Of a stretch of 64,000 bases of DNA, positions 34,401 through 46,913 are shown piece by piece. This DNA is from Trogon surrucura. Lineage: Eukaryota; Chordata; Aves; Trogoniformes; Trogonidae. The first letter of the stretch is position 1, and each line of letters starts with the position of its first letter. Location: the NCBI GenBank assembly GCA_020746105.1, contig CM036617.1, positions 144,440,518 through 144,504,517 on the forward strand, given 5' to 3'. Made by a program: the position numbers and the translations under genes. The notes beneath the pieces are model-generated. The model ran no database searches. It had not been told where the DNA came from and saw nothing but the letters and a program-made list of their open reading frames with translations.

Positions 34401-37400
34401 ACTAAAAGACAGTTAAAACCACTTCATAACAAGCTCTTAAATCAAGCAGATAAAAGCAATTAAGTAAACACCAGGAAGGGAGAAGAGTGATTAAACTAAG
34501 GAAAAACATTGGCACAAGAACAAATGGGTATAACCTAGACAGGAATACATCTAGGTTGCAAATTTGATAAGCATTCCTAAGTTTTCAAGGACAGAGGTTC
34601 TTCAAACAGCTGCTCAGCAGGAGCAAAGGAGAACGAAAGCAGTAATCCAAGCTGGTTTTAAGGTAGAGTTCCATGGGTTTGTTACTGAGATTGTATGATG
34701 TTCCCTGAGACTGACGTAGGTAGGGCCCAATGACCCTAGAAAATCCCTTTCAATCTTCTGTCCTGTGGCTCTAGAAGTTAACTGTCAGTCTCGGACCTCT
34801 TTTTTTTCTTGTAGGATGGGTCATTTGTGTCAGCAGTCAGGAGGCTGCAGGCAGGAGTAAATGCTCCTGGAAGAACTACTTACTAAAGAGACCCAATGCC
34901 GACTCTGAATCTATCATTATCGTATCTTGGCCCAGCATGCTGGAAACTGTTAATTCCTAGGCAGGTGAAACCCTCCTCAATTGCATCTATTTAACGTTCA
35001 GAAGGACTACTCTGTCTGTCAAGCGTAACCTTTCTCTTTACTTAGTTCTAATGCTGCAAATCCAGCTTTTTGATTTAATGGCTATTCGGTGCATCTCCTT
35101 TCCCTCCCACATCACTCTCCAGAGCTCTTCTTTTCAGCTTCTCCACCTGAGCCATTTTATCTCTGTTGAAGGCGTCCTCTAAAAGACTCTTTTATTAATA
35201 TTGCTTAGACTGCTGATTGCCCAGAAGGATCATCTATCTTCTTCTGTTGGTGTGTTCAATTAGCCTGAATCTTAAGAACGCATTTTTTTTCTCACGTGTT
35301 ACCACTCCTTCTTTCTCCTTCTGTGCTCTCCTCTCCTTCTCCCCTCTACCTCATGTCATCTTTCAGGAAGCAATATATTGTGCCCTCCTTTTATATCTCT
35401 GGCTTCGAGCCCATTTTGAAACTGAAATCCCCATTAGAAGTAGAGATACAAATGACTAAACAAATCTTGAGACAGGGATGGGGTGTAGGAAAGTCATTAA
35501 ATACTCTGCAAACACTGCAAAAGCTGTAATAAAACTGCTATACCATCGAGCTAGTGGCTTGTGGAAGGTGCTGCCCACATCAGGGCTCAATCCTGACGTT
35601 CAGCCACATGGAGGAGTTCCTACTGGCTTGAACTGCTTGTTGGCAATTGGAGGAACTTCTGGTCAGTGTCACTCCTGGGCATGTATCAGACTTCGCTTTT
35701 TCCATTAACCTTATCACCTACCATGTAACAGGCAAAGTTCTTTTAGAGCTGTAAAGATCCAGTTAGCCATGGGGACAGTGGGTGTTGTAGGGGAGAAGAG
35801 GTAGGGAACACTGTGTTGAAGATACTTTGGGTTGCTTCTTAAAAATTTAGTTTTAAAGCAGGGTCTTCACATTCTTCAAAACAATAAAATCACTCTTTGA
35901 CAACCCCCATCCTGAGGAAAAGGCAGACAACTCTGTTAATAAGATAATTTGGGTTTTTTAGACCTAGTTTACCTCTTCTGCTTTTTTTTTTTAGTTATGC
36001 ATGTTGTTGTCTGAACTGTTATTGGACCACATGTTTTTAAGGGAACAAACCACTTCTGAAAATATCGAACAGTGAACTGGTCTTCTAGGCCTACACTCTG
36101 AAACAGAAACATCAGTTTGAGTCACTCTTCCTGCGGGTGCTTCAGCTTCTGCTGATGATTAGGAGCAAATATAGCACTGGTTCTGCATAAACCACATTAG
36201 ATACTGATATCAGACACTCATTGAACGTGATGACTACAATTTCCTTGTATTTTACTTGTTCCTCACTGCTTGATGGCAGCGTAGTGTGGGAAGGAAAATG
36301 GATCCAGCTGACCTACCATGTCACTTTCTAGATATTGGACATCATGTGGAATATGGTACAGGCAAAGCTTTACCTCTCTTTCCTTAACGCGTTGGGAAGC
36401 AAGTTTATATATCTCAGCACACAGGCTAATCAATGATGTGCTGAGTCCTTTTCCTACCACAGCTGATGGACACCTGGGAGCAGATTATGACTGAAAATCC
36501 CAAACCTATTCTCAGCCTGCGTTGCAGCTGTGCAACTGTTTGCATCAAGTCAGGGAGAGAGAAAAAAATTAATGCACAAAAACTGGAAGGAGAAAAATTG
36601 TATTGAAATACAAAGTGTAAAGGAGTACAAAATTTGCTTTATTATATAATCTCTGGTGCTTTTCTATATTTCACTTTTTTTTTTGTGCGTGTGCAAGTGT
36701 GCAATTTTCCTAATTTCTGTTAAACCTGAAGAAAAACCAGCTTGAATTTTCTGATTATTTTAGTTTGTTGTTTACTCAGATGCATTTTTTTAATATAGAC
36801 TGAAAATGGAAAAATATCAAATAGAGAGAGAGAAAAAAAGAAAATTATCTGAAAGTCAGTTGAAACAGGTTTTTCAAGAGACACAAGGAAAGTAACAGTC
36901 TTAATTTGTTTGTAAGGATATTTCACCAAAAATTGGAAAACAAGTGTTTATTCAAAGCATATCTGTGGGAGACCTTGGATAACTCTGGATAACACAGTCA
37001 AAGCAATAGAAAACCTGACCGACTCTTGTTTCTGTGGAATGCTCACCTGCATTACAGTACCCTGAATTATGCTTCATTCTCTGGTAGATTCCATGTTTTC
37101 ATGAAGCCATTCCCTCTTCCTTAGTCAGCTTTTACTTCATTTGTCTATCTCTTCACTATGTGTCAATTCCTCCAGCACACTGATCAACATTGGTTCTTCT
37201 CTTTGGATTCTATCCAGTTTGTTTCTGGTACATTTACATACTGAATTTCCAGAAACCAACAAAGGCACCTAACTGCAGCTTTGTAACTGTCCGTCTAGAC
37301 TACATTAAGAAAAAAAGATTGAACTAACTAATTTTCTAAACTATTTCTATAAGCAATGGTATCTTACCTTATGTGCAGGATGTTTAAAACTTTCCTCTCC

Positions 37401-37684
37401 CATCCAAACACACAGGGCTTAACTTTGCTCCCTAAAATAATTCCCTCAAACTCCTTAGGATTACTAGTATGAGTAAAGATAAAACATTGTGCAAAAGTTC
37501 ACAAGGCTTTTAGCATTTGTGAAATTGACATATCTGCTAGATTTGACATATTGTGAAGTCTTTCACAAACTAAAAGAATAAATGATCATAGCAGTGACAT
37601 TCACTGAACAGTAAACAGAGCCCCGGAAGTAGTTTATAAAACTAATTACATTCAAATCATTAAAAAATGCAAAATTACTTATTT
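31448..37684. other. noncoding stretch
   Basis: A (TTTG)n run lies at 31541-31561. The rest is unique AT-leaning sequence. A patch at 32780-32910 is GC-richer and lies in a 121-codon minus open frame (32578-32943) without a recognisable product. No gene called. Confidence 0.5.
31541..31561. repeat. (TTTG)n microsatellite
   Basis: About four to five TTTG units after a T run. Confidence 0.85.
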
Positions 37685-37925
37685 CTTTTTTTATATAACT
37701 TTAATATTACATATTATATATAATACTATATATTATATATTATATATTATATATTATATATTATATAATATATAATATATATACTATGTATAAAGTAATA
37801 TAATACATAGTACACATTATATAAATTATATATTTTCATATATAATATATATAAAATATAACATATGATAGTAATATAACATATTCTATTTTATATATAT
37901 ACGTAACATATTATATCATATGACT
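37685..37925. repeat. AT-rich heptamer repeat (TATATTA)n
   Basis: The core at about 37728-37768 repeats TATATTA at least five times. Flanks are irregular ATATAT words with rare C and G. Almost pure AT for 240 bp, so a likely site of DNA unwinding and length variation. Confidence 0.9.
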
Positions 37926-39189
37926 TTATATAACAGTGTATTTTCATTTTCTTGTGAATTCCTATTACATTTTAAGCACATTACAAAAGGACTTGGTTTG
38001 GCTTCAAATCTCTATCAGTTTTTACGTAAGCTTCTTCTGTTGCCTTACTTCTTATTCCTAACTCATTTGGCCAGCTCTAACTCACCCCGACTTCAGAGGT
38101 CATCTGGGGAACTGCTGCCAAACTATGTCATATAACCTAGAATGTGACATGCAATCAAGTTCTTCCTATGCCTGTTCTCTCCCTCAAACATCTCCTTTCT
38201 GGCATAGTTGCAAGATGCTAGTTTTATGCCAACAAATACTCCCAGCACAAATACGGGTCTTGTTCAAAACAATTTGTACAGTGCAAGGAGCCTCAAATCA
38301 CCTGAGTTAGTCTCAGCACCTTTCTTTTTATTTTTAAAGGTTTATTAAATTTCCTTCCTTTTTTTTTTTTTTTCTTTCACGTGCAGTTTTGTGTCTGGAG
38401 CTGTTTAGAACTACATTTTTGCAGGCACATAAAGAACCTGCCGGAGATTTTCCTTAGAACCCAATTTGTCAGACCCAGTCCTAGTTCTGTTTAGGCAAGC
38501 CCAGGATGTTTGTTTTCCTGGACAGATTTATTATCTTTAGTTTTGTGGTGGTCCCATTTGTGTGCAACTAAAAATACCAAATCATAATATTTTGATCAGA
38601 AACTGCAGTACTCTTACCAGATTCCTTATTCTTATACCTATCCTGAGTCTTTTAAAATAAAGTGATGCTGAGCATCAGCCACATCACTTACCAAGTATAA
38701 TTATGAAAAAAAGTGAGTTTGAGACATTTCTGGCTATTTCTACTTTTTTACTGGTTTGTCATAGCAATGCCTTTTTCTTTCTACTGTTTGAGGTATAACC
38801 CATAAAATGTTGGACTTAATTTCTGGTGTATCACTGTTAATAGTGACTTTATCTATTGAGAAAGCAATTTCCTGAATCACAACTTTATCTTGTAGTAAAA
38901 ATATTAGTAGTTCTTCTACTGCATGGTGATTTAACCTACTCTAAAAATCTCTGATGCAGATGCATGATCAGAAAGGAGGATTTACTTGATAAGATACTGT
39001 CATACAAGGTTTCATGGATTTTTTTTAAGATTAAATTAAATCTATAAAAGGATATAGATTGTTGCTGAACAGATAAAATACACTCTCTCTAGAATTAGGT
39101 AATCAGTCTTCAAGCAGCAGTCAAGCCCAGAAGCTGTATTTCAATGCTAGATGATAGATAATAATGAAACATGAGATATGAGGTGTTAG
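37926..39189. other. noncoding stretch
   Basis: Unique sequence with a T run near 38359-38373. No element recognised. Confidence 0.5.
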
Positions 39190-40050
39190 GGGAGAGCAAA
39201 GATCTGTCTGGCCCAGCATATAGGAAAAGAGTTTAAGTACAGAGATATGTACAGTAATCTGTACTCTGAGATGCAGCGTTATTTTACAGTCATAAACAAA
39301 TGCTTCCTGATCTGGAGGTCATGTCCATAAGATGATCTATCTGCCTAGCCTCCAGGGATTTCCCCTGTATCTTTTTGAGAATGTCTAAATATTTGGTGTA
39401 CACAGTCTTCTGTGATAATGAGTTCTGTAATTTGATTGTGTATTGTGGGCAAAAGCATTTCCTATTTTTCTTTTGAATGCTGCCTCTGATATTCCCTAGT
39501 TTTTGTTCTATAAGAAATAATGATCATTCCCCAACCACCTTTAAAGGTCTCTTCCAAGCCATTCCATGATTTTATATGCATTCTCTGACTTATTCTCATC
39601 ATTCATTACTTTAACAGACTTCAATCACAACTTCCTTCTGGCATCTGTTTTCCCAGCTGAAGTGTTGTAGTCCTTTCAGTCTTTACACATGTGAAAGCCA
39701 CTCCAATTTCTCTCACCACCCTTTCCAGCCTTCTCCAAATATGTGGAGTTCCTCCTGTGGTGCAATGACCCAAACTGTGCATAGTATATCAGATACATGC
39801 ACACTGGCATAATAAAGATTTCTCTTTTCTTCTCAGTAGTCTTTGATGATTTCAAGGTAATGCCCTCAGTGCCACCCGGGTATCTTACCTGGAGTCAGGA
39901 GCAGGGTTACTTGTCACACCGAGTAGAACCTTCCTTGGTTTATGAATCTTAAATATATTTTTTCCCTTGTACATTATTTTACATGTATCAAAATTTCATT
40001 TCAACATTTCTTCCAGTCAACGTTCTAATTTCTGGATCATTTGTGGACCT
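39190..40050 (-). mobile_element. ancient CR1/L3-like LINE, 3' half
   Basis: The plus strand follows the antisense order of the old CR1/L3 lineage shared by turtles and birds. It has tctgtctggcccagcatata near the 3' end, then gagttctgtaatttgattgt and gtgggcaaaagcatttccta, then tccatgattttatatgcatt. The ORF2 region follows as tttcccagctgaagtgttgt and gtggtgcaatgacccaaact, and last ttacatgtatcaaaatttca. All frames are broken and divergence is high, so it is a fossil. The borders are approximate. I call it by landmark order, not by alignment. Confidence 0.7.
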
Positions 40051-43000
40051 ACTGCACTGCACAGCACAGCTGCTAGTGACTGCTGATATCTTCCTCTGCT
40101 CATATCCTTCTTGACTCTTTCATGAAACTATAAAATGTCTGCAAGACATTTCACACAGTCGAAGCACGGGATGCATCTACAAGACTTGATACAAACTCTT
40201 TTAAAAACATCTGACAAATAGAGTGAGTTTCTATCCATAGCTCTACATATTCCCTTGCATATGGTATATGTGTGCATGTTTGACCTTATTTAACTTATTG
40301 TTCTGTCAATGTAACTGCATAAGAAATTCTGTGTCTGTTAATTTACATTGAAATGACCTAATTCATTTCTACTAGAGGAAAACTATGAAAGTGATGCTCA
40401 TTATTGCATGGCTAGGCATTTACCTAAAAGGTCAAATAGATCAATCTTATTACTCGCCCTCCCCTTTGTTCCCGGATAACCTCCCTAGTCCTTTGCGTTA
40501 ACACACCATTTTATATGTGCCTTAAACATAAAAGCCAGGTGTTGTGAGGTTTTATTTCTGCTAGATCTCTCAAGTGAACAAAAAAACTGATAAAACTTGT
40601 CACATATCTGTAGTTCTAATGGCATTTTGCAGACAGTAATTGTAGAGTTTGAAAAATGTCATTGTAAATTCATAAGAAAACAATTCTAATCTGTACATCC
40701 ATGAAGGACAGGTAATAATCACATAATGATTATACAAATAAAGGTTTCAATTCTTTTACAGAGACTGATGTGGCAGACAGAATTCTAAAAGCCATCAAAA
40801 CAATGACAAAAGGAAAACCATACAAAGACAGCCTCTGTTTTTGTAAATAACTACATGTATAGGGAAAAAAATATTTGTTTATTCAGAATTTAAATAACAT
40901 TAAAGAAATTGCTAGTTCTTAGAATGAAGACTTAGAATGAAGACAAAAACTAGGGCAAAGAATTGATTTTCTCCTTGAAATACAGACATAGAAACATATA
41001 AATAATATAATACATAATAACTAGTTTCCAGTAAGGAAAAGTATATACATTTTTTTTAAAAATGTTTGTTACTGAGATTTTTTAAATAGAAAATATTCTG
41101 TCTTTTTGAGAAACTTTTTTCATTCAAAATTGAATGTAATTGAGACTTTAAAATGCCTAAATATCCAAACTGGAAGACAAATCACTTCAGGATTAACAGA
41201 ACAGCTCAGGTTAACTAAAGTAGACAAGTTTCAGGGCTTTTAGGGAAAAGGGAGAAATTTTTTAAAAATCATTTGAGGTTGAGGAAAACAATTTTTTTTT
41301 TTTTTTCTCATCACAAGACCAGGAAATCAGCTAGTTATATAGGACTATTCATAAACCATGAAACTAACTTGGGGAAATTATTCAGGGACACCACGATTTA
41401 TTCATGAAGATTTTTACTTTTGCTCCCCACCAGTTCAGAGCATCATTTTTTTCGAGCTCTTGAAGTGTTAAAAAGGAATTAAGTGTTGATCTGGCAAGGT
41501 ACCGAACCCTGTACATAGCGTCAAGCACCTGAATAATCCCAGTGAATCAAACAGGATCAAGTCCAATCCTAAATTTGGTGGTGTGCTTCAGTGCTTTGCC
41601 AAGTAAGAGCCTTAAAGAAGATTTGGAGGGAAGGTAAAACGTATTTTTATCTTTAGTCGATTCAAGATCCTGGCTGCCTGGGTGATGTTAAGGTTGTCTT
41701 TCAATGACACCTAACTTGTACTAAACATATTCTACTTCAGATCTGGCCTCTGATGTCTGCTTGAGGGATAGATGAACAAAGCTTTTTGATTAGTAGGCTT
41801 TGATACTCTTGGAAGAAAAAAAACCTTTGTTTGTCTACGCGTGTCTGCTGCAGTGAAGCACAACTGCCTTAAGCTCAGGGTTCAGGTGTCCAGGTGCCAA
41901 ACTGAGTGAATCTCCTAAACCCCCCCAATGTATATGACTGCTCTGCGTGGAGATGGAGTTGCCACAACCTGGACCGAGTGCCCAGCAAAGCCCTGCTAAG
42001 GTCCAGCTGACATGCAGAGTGCATGCCACCAACCATGTTTTCAAATACTAACAAGAGTGTGTGTCCCTTCTCAAAATGTTATATCAGCAAAAGGGAGCGG
42101 TATGCAGTTAGGTTTTTTATGGGTGAGTGAGTAGCACATTGACCAAGGAACCCAACAACTTGTCTTCAAGACCTGTTTCAACCTCAGAGACTCATATCCA
42201 CATAAGGTCAGAAAAATGGATTATTTACGTTATAAGCAATAGCAGGAATGTATTTTTCCTGTTCTCTTAAAACTCTGTAACCGTACAGAGATTTATAGGG
42301 TTCAGGATGTGCAATTACAGCAGGGAGAAAGATTCTAGAGACTCCTGCCCATACATGTGTCTGGCTAATGGATGTTTTCTGCCCACATTGAACATGCATT
42401 TGGCAAAGGACAAGGATAATTCTGAAAATGGAAGAGAATGCACCTCTAAGCTGAAGACTGAGAAGAATTTGTGAAAAATACAAATTAAAAGCAGAGAACT
42501 CCACTTCCTTACTTTGCAGAGAACTGTTCTCCTGCCAATAAAGATGGCCCTCTGTGTACCTGAATGTTGAATAGAACAGACATTGTTCTGCTCATCTGGA
42601 AAAAAACAGCATCAGAAAAAAATATCAGTACAGTACTGACGGACAAGTATTGTTCAGCTGTGTCAGTTCTTGGGTAGTGAGTGACATTTCAGATACATGA
42701 CCCTAGTCGTATATTGACTTGTTCAGGGGGTTCTCAGTAAATCTGAGGACTTTCTCACTGCCCTTCTCAGGATCCTTTCTCACTACATGCAGAAATAAAA
42801 TATCCAGCTCTGCATCCTTCATCCTTTGGAGATAGCCCATATTACTCATAAAGCAAACATTCTTCATCCTGCCTTGTGAACAAATACAATTGTGTTGACT
42901 TTCATGTTGAAAAAGTACCTAAACCTCCCCCAGACCAGCATTAATTAAACGTGAATCTTTAGTTGCATTATTATTTTTTGTGATATTTAACATCACATTC

Positions 43001-43299
43001 AATTCCTATTTCATTTCCTGAATACTATAATTGAAAATGCTGAAGGCATTGCTCTCTTAAATGCTAGAGGTGATTTCAATATGGGATTATTTAGCCAATA
43101 TTTTCCAAAATGTGTCATGATCAGTTTGAGGCCTCAGCCATTCCCACCTTTGTATTGCAATGACAGGAAACTGAGTGCTTTTAATTAGGGCTAGTTGAAA
43201 GTTTTCTCTAAATAAATCATGTGCTCAACAATGACTCCAGCAAATGGCAGCGTAGGGATTGTTTCAAGCAGTGTCTTGTTTTACTCTGGTCTTCACAGG
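40051..43299. other. noncoding stretch
   Basis: AT-rich unique sequence. A 13-bp tandem word (cttagaatgaaga twice) lies at 40918-40943 and a T run at 41291-41306. No gene recognised. Confidence 0.5.
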
Positions 43300-44226
43300 A
43301 TCATAGAATCACAGAATCACAGAATGTTAGGGGTTGGAATATCATCTAGTCCAACCCCCCTGCCAGAGCAGGATCACCTACAGTAGGTCACGCAGGAATG
43401 CATTCAGGCAGGTTTTGAATGTCTCCAGAGAAGGAGACTCTACAACCTCTCTAGGCAACCTGTTCCAGTGCTCTGTCACCCTCACTGTGAAAAAGTTGTT
43501 CCTAATGTTTTTGTGGAATGTCCTATACTCTGGCTTGCACCTATTGCCCCTTGTCCTATCACTGGACATCACAGAGAAGAGCCTAGTTCTGTCCTCCTGA
43601 CACTTATCCTTGACAGATTTATAAACATTTATGAGGTCACCCCTCAGTCTCTCCTTCTCCGAGCTAAAGAGACACAGCTCCCTCAGCCTTTCCTCATAAG
43701 GGAGATGTTCCACTCCCTTAATCATCTTTGTGGCTCTGTGCTGGACTCTTTCAAACAGTTCCCTGTCCCTCTTGAACTGAGGAGCCCAGAGCTGGACACA
43801 ATATTCCAGATGTGGCCTCACCAGGGCAGAGGAGAAGGGGAGAAGAACCTCTCTTGACCTATTAGCCACACCCCTTCTAACACACCCCATGGCCACGAGG
43901 ACACACTGCTGGCTCATGGGCATCCTGCTGTCCACCAGAACCTCCAGGTCCCTTTCCCCTACTCTGCTCTCCAATAGGTCAGTCTTCAACCTGTACTGGT
44001 CCATGGGGTTGGTCTTTCCAAGAGGCAAGACTCTACACTTGCCCATGTGGTATTTCATTACATTCCTCCCCGCCCAGCTCTCCAGCCTGTCCAGGTCTCT
44101 CTGAATGGCAGCACAGCCTTCTGGTGTGTCAGCCACTCCTCCCAGTTCGGTGTCATCAGCAAACTTGCTGACAGTGCACTCTATTCCTTCATCCAGGTTA
44201 TTGATGAATATATTGAATAGTACCAG
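43300..44226 (-). mobile_element. CR1 LINE, 5'-truncated, well preserved
   Basis: The plus strand opens with three tail units (atcatagaatc, acagaatc, acagaatg) and the 3' UTR ggggttggaatatcatctag. The rest is the antisense of ORF2. About 930 bp of the 3' end are present and the 5' end is cut inside the reverse transcriptase domain, the normal outcome of target-primed reverse transcription. It is the youngest-looking CR1 here, since its reading frame has no stop or frameshift. No obvious target-site duplication is seen, as is usual for CR1. Confidence 0.96.
43378..44226 (-). pseudogene. CR1 ORF2 reverse transcriptase, C-terminal fragment
   Basis: The minus frame is open for about 280 codons and encodes the C-terminal part of the CR1 ORF2 protein. 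[14 protein letters not shown] leads into the catalytic motif [11 protein letters not shown] (the F-A-D-D of the reverse transcriptase active site, about residues 25-28 of the open frame). The thumb/connection region follows, and the protein ends in the conserved CR1 block [17 protein letters not shown]. The endonuclease domain and most of the reverse transcriptase are absent. The frame starts with an ATG in flanking DNA at 44233-44235, which is fortuitous. Truncation makes it non-autonomous. Any expression would depend on a host promoter. Confidence 0.95.
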
Positions 44227-44235
44227 TTTATCCAT

Positions 44236-45292
44236 TTGCTGTACGACCTGCTGTGTTGACAGAAAATGACAGGAGGTAGGAAGATGATTTTACTCGCTTT
44301 GTCTTAGCTACTGCACTTGGCATCAGAGGAAAGGAGAGGAATTTGCAACCTTGGTGAGAGGGGATGACACATCTATGGCTGGAAATCATCTACAGTGCCA
44401 TGGAAGAGAGGAAAGGAACTTCATGTAGGAGGAAAAAGTTGGGAAAATCCTGAAGAAGGCAGGGACCAGCAGACAGTCTAACATCAGCAGAGATCTTCTA
44501 GGGAATTGAGACAAGTTTATTGAAAGAAAGAAAGTTACTAATATCTGTTGGTCTGAGAATAAGTCCAAACAGAAAGCTCTTCCTTTCGAAGAACCAGTCA
44601 GATGGCCAAGGAAATTTTATTTACGCACTCTTAAATTTTGATTTTGTCTTATCTAGAGAGTTTCCTGTTCTATTAAAAAAGTGACTGCACTAGTTATGTA
44701 TTCTGATAGCACTAAAGTTTAGATCTGAAAATCCTCCTACTGTTTTCAGAATGGTAACTCAAAATAAAATTCATCTTCAGGTTCAGGTTATGTGGAGTTT
44801 TTGCCATGGCCACCAAGACAAATTTTTATCACGCAGTTTTCCTACAAAATGAAAATCCCCTAAATATTGAAAAAAACCCACATTTTGTTGATTTCCATGA
44901 GCAACTCTATTATTAACTCTACCTTTTATTCTCATGGAAATCAATGGCAGTCTTGAATGCATATCTTAGTCTTGACATCTAGGTTCAAACATGCCTGCTG
45001 CAAGACATGCAACAATAGAGGAAACAAAAAATAGAAGCTTCTTTTCAAAATGTGAATGTGTCAGCATAATTAGAAGGACTTTTAAACACTTCTGAAAACA
45101 TGACAATCTCTTGGCTGGTAGGAAGTGTAGGGATGTCTGCATTGAAAATAAAAGGTGCTAGAAATCACAAACAACTAATTCTTAGAATTCCTTAAAGGGA
45201 AAAAAACCCCCAACAAGTATGTGTTGAGAAACTATGTAAGTCATAAATTATTTAGGTAAAATGTATGCAATCTGTTGCTGAATAGGAACATT
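44236..45292. other. noncoding stretch
   Basis: Unique AT-rich sequence between the CR1 and SINE insertions. No element recognised. Confidence 0.5.
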
Positions 45293-45480
45293 TCATAGAA
45301 TCATAGAATGGCCTAGGCTGGAAGGGACCTTAGAGATCATCTAATCCAGTCTTCCTGTCATGGGCAGGGACACCTCTCAACTAGGTCATGCAACACATGA
45401 GGACTGAACACATGAAGAATCGAACCTGCGACCTTTGGTGTTTCAACAACACGCTCAACAGAGTGAGCTAAACCGGCCCT
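45293..45480 (-). mobile_element. tRNA-Ile/CR1 composite SINE (TguSINE1-like)
   Basis: On the minus strand the element begins GGGCCGGTTTAGCTCACTC and continues TTGAGCGTG. It then reads CACCAAAGGTCGCAGGTTCGATTC. This matches a tRNA-Ile gene through the D-arm, variable region and T-arm. The RNA polymerase III A box (TAGCTCACTCTGTTG, plus 45456-45470) and B box (GGTTCGATTC, plus 45417-45426) are both readable. Downstream it switches to a CR1 3' UTR (ttccagcctaggccattcta) and ends in the CR1 tail at 45293. This head-tail design lets the CR1 enzyme mobilise the SINE. The acceptor stem partner and anticodon are lost, so it is not a tRNA gene. The family name is from memory. Confidence 0.88.
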
Positions 45481-46913
45481 CATCATTAGTATTTTTTAGT
45501 TTATGAGCTGTCGGTATCTAAACAGGTTATTCTTTAGTTGATATGTCAGGATCTGGTGTATTTGAACAAAATGATCAAGGACTTACTCCCCACATTTGAT
45601 CAGAAAAAGTTCTATGCCATTAATGTTTGCATCTGGAGTTTCCCAAATTTTTGCACACGGCAAGCTGCACAGCACAAAGCCGCAAATAAGAAAGTACATT
45701 TAAATTTCTGAGCAAGGTAAAAGATTTTGAAAACGTAGTTCTAAATTCCTCTTGCTTTTATGAGCTGATCAAAGACTCCAGGGGGAGCAGGACTGATTTC
45801 AGGGCATGAAACTCCATAAACCAGAAGGACATTATTGCAGTCCTGGTCCCATGCATTGCAAGCAGTTTGGTGTCTCAGTCTTGTGAAGGCGGAAAGCTTC
45901 TCATCAAATCTAGGAGCCAAAACTTGTGTTTGAATCTAAATAATTCTTTTAATTATATGGTAGCAAATTTGTTTGTGATATTTTATTTCATGCTTACAGC
46001 CACTTACAGCATTTTCTTCATTTGGTTATTTAGAATAGGAAGCTAGACACGTCAGACTTCTTCCATTATGACTAAAAACAAAAGACTTCCCCCAGAAGAT
46101 GATTCAGATCAACTGTCTGTCTTATATTCTCCAAATCATTCTTTGGAAAAGTTTTATTTTGCCTCCTAGTCAGGCAGAGCTTAGAGGGAAATGAGTAGGA
46201 CTTAAGTAAGCACCTTGCTTTATCCAGGGTACACAAGGCATTTGACTCTCTTGGTCCCTTGCAAGTTAAGCACACACAAACCCTGCAGTGACAAATTTTA
46301 ATTAACCTCTTGCCACATTGCCCTTCTCTAAGCAGACTGAAGGAAAAGGATTGGAGTCCATCAGTGGATCTAATCCTGTATATTTATCCAAATAGCATAA
46401 TACGTATTATTTCTTTCCCATTGAGTTAAACAGCAACAGCTTTTTTGCTGTTTCCAGGATCTCTCATCCTATTTTCCCTTCCTGTACTGCTCCCTTTGTT
46501 CTTTTCTAAATTGTGTAGCATATCTAACACAGATCATAGACAGTGAAGATGGTATATCCATTCTGCCCCCCCCCCCGCCCCGTATTATCAGAGTCTAAAG
46601 GTCTTATTAGACATAATTTAAATATTTGTTTTCAAGACAGACTTTGTCTATTTCAAAAAAACACAAACAGCTTGGGCAATGTTCTCCTTTGTAACTAAAT
46701 ACAACCTCTTTCAATGTTTTTAAAATTATTTCTGGTGTTTCTAAGCACTTTTGTAAGGAAAAAGTGAAGATCTCAACCCCCTGTCTAATGATTTAGCATC
46801 TGATTCTCATCCACTTTATTTCAACACTCTAAAATTGGAGGATTATAGCCTCTAGAGCCTTTGTGTTGAATCTGACCCTGGAAGCAAAACTCGCTATTGT
46901 CCTAAAAGTTGAT
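45481..46913. other. noncoding stretch
   Basis: Unique sequence with a C11-G-C4 run at 46566-46581. No gene recognised. Confidence 0.5.
46566..46581. repeat. poly-C tract
   Basis: C11, G, C4. G-runs on the minus strand. Confidence 0.9.

Noticed and set aside
34715-34785. Possible old plus-strand CR1 3' end (ccctttcaatcttctgtcct)
   Set aside because: Resembles old CR1 ends but lacks the tail repeat and upstream UTR words. Similarity too weak to call by eye.
44227-44235. ATG at 44233-44235 as start of the CR1 protein
   Set aside because: It lies in DNA flanking the truncation point. The CR1 protein would begin far upstream in a full element.
45410-45480. tRNA-Ile gene
   Set aside because: The 5' tRNA half is followed by CR1 3' UTR, the acceptor stem cannot close and the anticodon arm is altered. 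It is a SINE head.
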